Virus record (IMG/VR): IMGVR_UViG_3300040979_000011
Location: 1 to 60,531 of that record
DNA: 60,531 bases
Reading direction: 5' to 3' (one strand)
DNA from: a virus
Made by a program: the position numbers and the translations under genes. Shown here piece by piece: positions 57,573 to 60,531 of the stretch. The notes under the pieces were generated by a model. The model was not told the DNA's origin, did not search any database, and worked only from the letters and a program-made list of their open reading frames with translations. The stretch's first letter is position 1, and every line of letters starts with the position of its first letter.

Positions 57573-60071
57573 TTAACCAGCACCTCCTCCTGCCATTGCT
57601 GCGGCCATAGCGCCGTTACCACCACCGAGGCCCGGCGGAGCTCCGCCCATGCCGGCTGCGTTACCGCCCATCGGTAATCCCATCGGCCCGGTGTTAGTGG
57701 AACCACCACCGCCTGGGCCACCCATTCCGGGCATAGCCATGCCAGCTAAACCGCCATTCTGCTGAGCCATCATTTGCATCTGAGCCGCCTGCATCTCGGC
57801 CTGAGTCACCTTGGTGTTCAGTTCGTTATGCATCTTCTCCAGATCTTTGAGCTGGAGGATTTGCGGCTTAAGCTGGCGTTTGTTCGCGCCCTGCTGCATC
57901 ATGGCCTGAACGTGCGCTTCGGCGTGAGTGACGCCGAGTTTGCACGCTTGCAATAGATCTTTGGGCACCTGGATCGGCGGCATTTGCATCCCGATCTTTA
58001 AGTGGTCGGCTACCGCCGGAACAATCGTCTGAAAATGCTGCATGTGCGGATCGCGTTGACTAACCTGCACACCGATTCCACCCAACATGGTAGTCCACTC
58101 GAGCTGCTGGGCTCGCTGGGCCTCGATATCGGATGTCTGAGAGGGCTGGGGTACAAACAGCTCCTTAGTGGCTTTAAATCCGATGAGTCGGTTCCCTGCT
58201 TGTTCATCGAGCCTGGATTGATCGAAGTTAGGATTGTTTTTCGCCATCTGGTAAAACTGCAAAAACATCATGTCGTCATCCCGGCCAGCATGAGAAGTAA
58301 ATTCAGTGGCTGGCTCGTGAGCTAGTAGAATGATCTCCTGAATCGAAAGACCGTCGTCTAACAGATTGATAATGGTCTCGACACTAGCTTCATCGGCTTG
58401 CCCGATATCAGGCGCTTTAACAAACTGTTTGTCGGTATCGGTATCGACCTCATGCATCGCTTTGTAAAGGTCGGCATTGATCAACGTCTTGCCGGTATCG
58501 GCCGCTTTGAGCCGGGCTTTGCGTTGGTCAAGGGCGGCGCGCAAATTGGTCTTAGAATAGATCCGCCGCTGCATGCTCGAGACGCCCTTAGTGAACTGAA
58601 CCCACCACCGATTCATCATGCCCTGCTTCACTTCTTCTTCCTTGACCACGTCGATGCTGGACTGGGTCGCGGTCTGGATCTGTTGCCCGTTATTGGAAAT
58701 CTGTTGCTGATCGGGCAGGAACGCGCCGGCAATGACTTCGGCGGTATTGAGAAGTTTCTGATCCAGGCCCAACCAGTTGTTGATATCGACCCGGAACTGT
58801 TGCGCCATCAACGCGAAACCTTCGGGCACGATCATGAAGGGCGAACGAATGTGCGGCTGCAAGCGCCCGATGATCGCTTCCTCGGCTTGGCCGACTAGCA
58901 TCCCGCTAATCCACATCGCATCCACAAAGGCCATCCGAGTCTTTTCCAAAGCTAGGGAAATGTTGTATAGAAGCCGACCGATTCCCTTGGAACCAAAGAG
59001 TCTATTATTACCGGCTTGAAAACTGAACAGAGTGATGATGTCAGCCATCGAGACCGCGACTGCTTCGCCATAGAAGAGTTCGTAAGGATCATTCTCCATT
59101 GGCCTGGGTTGATCGCCGCTTGGATCAAAGGCGGGAGCACTCGAGCGTTTCTGACGATAGGCAGATTCTTTGTTCGAGCGCTTAGACCCGTTCCGATTTA
59201 CCCACCAATGATCAACGGTGTTATCATAACATTTGCAAAAGACGTGCACCGTTTCGAGCATCTTGCTTGAGCGATGAAAGGAATAATAGAGATTGCCTTC
59301 CCGGACCATGTCGGACAACTGTCGCGGGTTGTACACGAACGAATCATAAGGTGGAGCGGCCTTCTCGATAGCGGCCTGGATGTTTTTGACGTTGTATCCG
59401 GCTTCCTCGGCGGCCTCGGCATCCTCAATGATGGCGATCGCCTCATGAATGTAGTAGTTGGCTTTGACGACAAAAACCGGCACCTTTTCGGAGAGCTGCG
59501 GAGTTTGTTCGTCAAAAAGGAGGTCCTCTTGCCGGAAGGTTTGGGGCCGCCATTCATATTCGTCCATCTGAACGGAACCAGTGTATCCGTACAAAACGTT
59601 CTCCGTCGCCACCTGCTCGACGTAATCAATCCAACCGCTCCAACTGCGGATCTGTTCGGTGGTTCGTTCCCTGAATTTCTGAGTCTTGTTAACGGCGTCG
59701 ATAAAGCTGTCGGGAAGCTCGCTGGCGGTGAGGTACTTCATAGCGTGTACCGCATCGGTAAGACGGGGAGTAACGCGGTCAACGAACGTAGCCAGGACCA
59801 GGGTACTGAAATTGGCGCGCCAGCCTTCCCCATTGGCATCGAGTTTTTTCTGATCAAAGGGGCTGCCGCCATTGTAGCTATCAGTGATGAGCTTATTACG
59901 GTTGGCTCGAGCCAAGTTATCGCGCTGGAGCCGTTGAAAAACTTCGAAGGCTTGATAGGCGCTGGCGATCGGCCGGTTGGTTACCTTGGTGGTCCCTTCT
60001 TTGAATTCAGGCGTGTTGAAGCGCCCCATTTGTTCGCCACCGAATGAAGCTGAAATATTATCGCTAGCCAT
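57573..60071 (-). CDS. Portal-like protein
   Basis: An 832-residue protein. The body is long, mixed alpha/beta, with GRLLYNISLALEKTRMAFVD and AEVIAGAFLPDQQQI patterns and helical repeats (LQLKDLEKMHNELNTKVTQA). The last 70 residues are Gly/Met-rich. Length, composition and the following small protein and scaffold genes fit a podovirus-like portal. It would form the ring at one vertex through which DNA enters and leaves. No decisive catalytic motif exists for portals, so the call is from overall pattern and context. Confidence 0.7.
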   Translation of the reverse strand: MASDNISASFGGEQMGRFNTPEFKEGTTKVTNRPIASAYQAFEVFQRLQRDNLARANRNKLITDSYNGGSPFDQKKLDANGEGWRANFSTLVLATFVDRVTPRLTDAVHAMKYLTASELPDSFIDAVNKTQKFRERTTEQIRSWSGWIDYVEQVATENVLYGYTGSVQMDEYEWRPQTFRQEDLLFDEQTPQLSEKVPVFVVKANYYIHEAIAIIEDAEAAEEAGYNVKNIQAAIEKAAPPYDSFVYNPRQLSDMVREGNLYYSFHRSSKMLETVHVFCKCYDNTVDHWWVNRNGSKRSNKESAYRQKRSSAPAFDPSGDQPRPMENDPYELFYGEAVAVSMADIITLFSFQAGNNRLFGSKGIGRLLYNISLALEKTRMAFVDAMWISGMLVGQAEEAIIGRLQPHIRSPFMIVPEGFALMAQQFRVDINNWLGLDQKLLNTAEVIAGAFLPDQQQISNNGQQIQTATQSSIDVVKEEEVKQGMMNRWWVQFTKGVSSMQRRIYSKTNLRAALDQRKARLKAADTGKTLINADLYKAMHEVDTDTDKQFVKAPDIGQADEASVETIINLLDDGLSIQEIILLAHEPATEFTSHAGRDDDMMFLQFYQMAKNNPNFDQSRLDEQAGNRLIGFKATKELFVPQPSQTSDIEAQRAQQLEWTTMLGGIGVQVSQRDPHMQHFQTIVPAVADHLKIGMQMPPIQVPKDLLQACKLGVTHAEAHVQAMMQQGANKRQLKPQILQLKDLEKMHNELNTKVTQAEMQAAQMQMMAQQNGGLAGMAMPGMGGPGGGGSTNTGPMGLPMGGNAAGMGGAPPGLGGGNGAMAAAMAGGGAG

Positions 60072-60072
60072 T

Positions 60073-60531
60073 TTACTTTGAGCCTTTCCAACAAACAGCC
60101 GGTGCTTGTTGTTCGCTAGTTGAGTGAGTGTCAGTCAGCCAAACCGCAACCTCGTTTACGTGCCCAAAGATCCGGCAGACAAATAGGTTGCGATCATAAG
60201 GGGTGCGCAAACTTCCCTTGGCGTTCTGGGTCCGAACCAGGACCGTGTCGTTACAGGGAGCGCAAGGAGTGGCCCACTGGACGTTCTGCGGACACTGCGC
60301 GCAAATCTGGGCCCGTTGGCTGGCTAATGCCGAATCTATCTTCTGGATGCTTATGTTTCCGATTTTTGCCAGCCAGTCGGCAGCGCGGTCGATGGGGCGC
60401 TGATAATTGGTGATACCAATTCCGACCCGGGCCGTGACAGCAGGACTGGTCGGGGCATCGGCGCAGTTCTGCCGGAAATGCTTACAAAAGTAATTCTTTA
60501 AATCAGCGCGACAGGCTTCGATCGTGGCTTT
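60073..60531 (-). CDS. Truncated cysteine-rich protein upstream of the portal
   Basis: The visible 152 codons have no start inside the window, so the gene continues past the right edge. It reads KATIEACRADLKNYFCKHFR, later QICAQCPQNVQWATPCAPCN with CxxC and CxxC pairs of a zinc ribbon, and ends QQAPAVCWKGSK. The stop is one base from the portal ATG. A packaging or DNA-binding role is possible; the large terminase may lie further upstream. Confidence 0.65.
   Translation of the reverse strand, partial: KATIEACRADLKNYFCKHFRQNCADAPTSPAVTARVGIGITNYQRPIDRAADWLAKIGNISIQKIDSALASQRAQICAQCPQNVQWATPCAPCNDTVLVRTQNAKGSLRTPYDRNLFVCRIFGHVNEVAVWLTDTHSTSEQQAPAVCWKGSK

Noticed and set aside
59274-60047. 257-codon plus-strand frame opposite the portal, and similar frames at 54762-55547 and 58398-58898
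   Set aside because: Antisense shadows of the portal and glycosyltransferase genes.
1-60531. tRNA genes or an attachment site at a tRNA
   Set aside because: No cloverleaf with a GGTTCRA-type T-loop was recognised near the integrase or elsewhere by eye.

Overview
The window is phage DNA from a temperate, probably short-tailed (podovirus-like) tailed phage of an unidentified bacterium. It has a portal-like protein, a scaffold-like protein, a major-capsid-like protein, tail proteins, collagen-like fibres, a tyrosine integrase with an excisionase-like neighbour, repressor-type regulators and three HNH homing endonucleases. Genes are short, tightly packed and often joined by ATGA or TTGA overlaps. 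TTG and GTG starts are common. No tRNA, rRNA, large terminase or host housekeeping gene was seen. Both edges cut through leftward genes, so the genome continues outside the window or is circular.

Layout. Positions 1-2460 form a leftward run of very small genes (DUF6011-like, zinc-ribbon and membrane proteins). Positions 2467-6038 are rightward: a terminase-small-subunit-like protein, a GH46-like hydrolase, a Tat-signal protein and small genes. Positions 6346-7617 hold a regulatory switch: a divergent small gene, a ribbon-helix-helix protein, an RHH plus HTH repressor-like protein and a 40-residue TTG-start gene. Positions 7750-9225 hold the most remarkable element: a stand-alone Nop/IS110-C-terminal-like protein followed at once by about 34 alternating 9-bp boxes separated by 9-nt variable spacers, with an exact 36-bp period. 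This matches the TIGR-Tas RNA-guided architecture. Positions 9200-14314 are small genes plus a secreted beta-helix/DUF4082 protein on the minus strand. Positions 14417-21064 encode two collagen-like fibres, a lectin-like fibre and holin candidates. Positions 21183-31296 encode an HNH protein, the capsid protein and tail/neck proteins. Positions 31283-33879 carry a YcaO-TfuA pair, the known thioamide-forming combination, inside the virion operon. Positions 33884-44225 encode three very large low-complexity virion-type proteins, the last (1,913 residues) with a peptidoglycan amidase domain. Positions 44232-50662 hold small membrane and secreted proteins, two ParB-fold proteins with parS-like palindromes, the excisionase-like gene and the integrase. 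Positions 50659-60531 are leftward: glycosyltransferase-like genes (one frameshifted, one fused to an FkbM methyltransferase), an HPI-repeat protein, an HNH endonuclease, the scaffold-like protein, the portal and a truncated cysteine-rich gene.

How it fits together (inference). A palindromic operator recurs upstream of three leftward genes and the ParB-like gene, suggesting one repressor regulon. Integrase, excisionase and repressor genes indicate lysogeny. TasA with its array could give the phage RNA-guided DNA recognition, for rivals or for regulation. YcaO-TfuA could modify a virion protein or a small peptide. The glycosyltransferases and FkbM fusion may decorate phage or host surface glycans. 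The strand split (portal and scaffold leftward, capsid rightward more than 20 kb away) is unusual for a compact phage.
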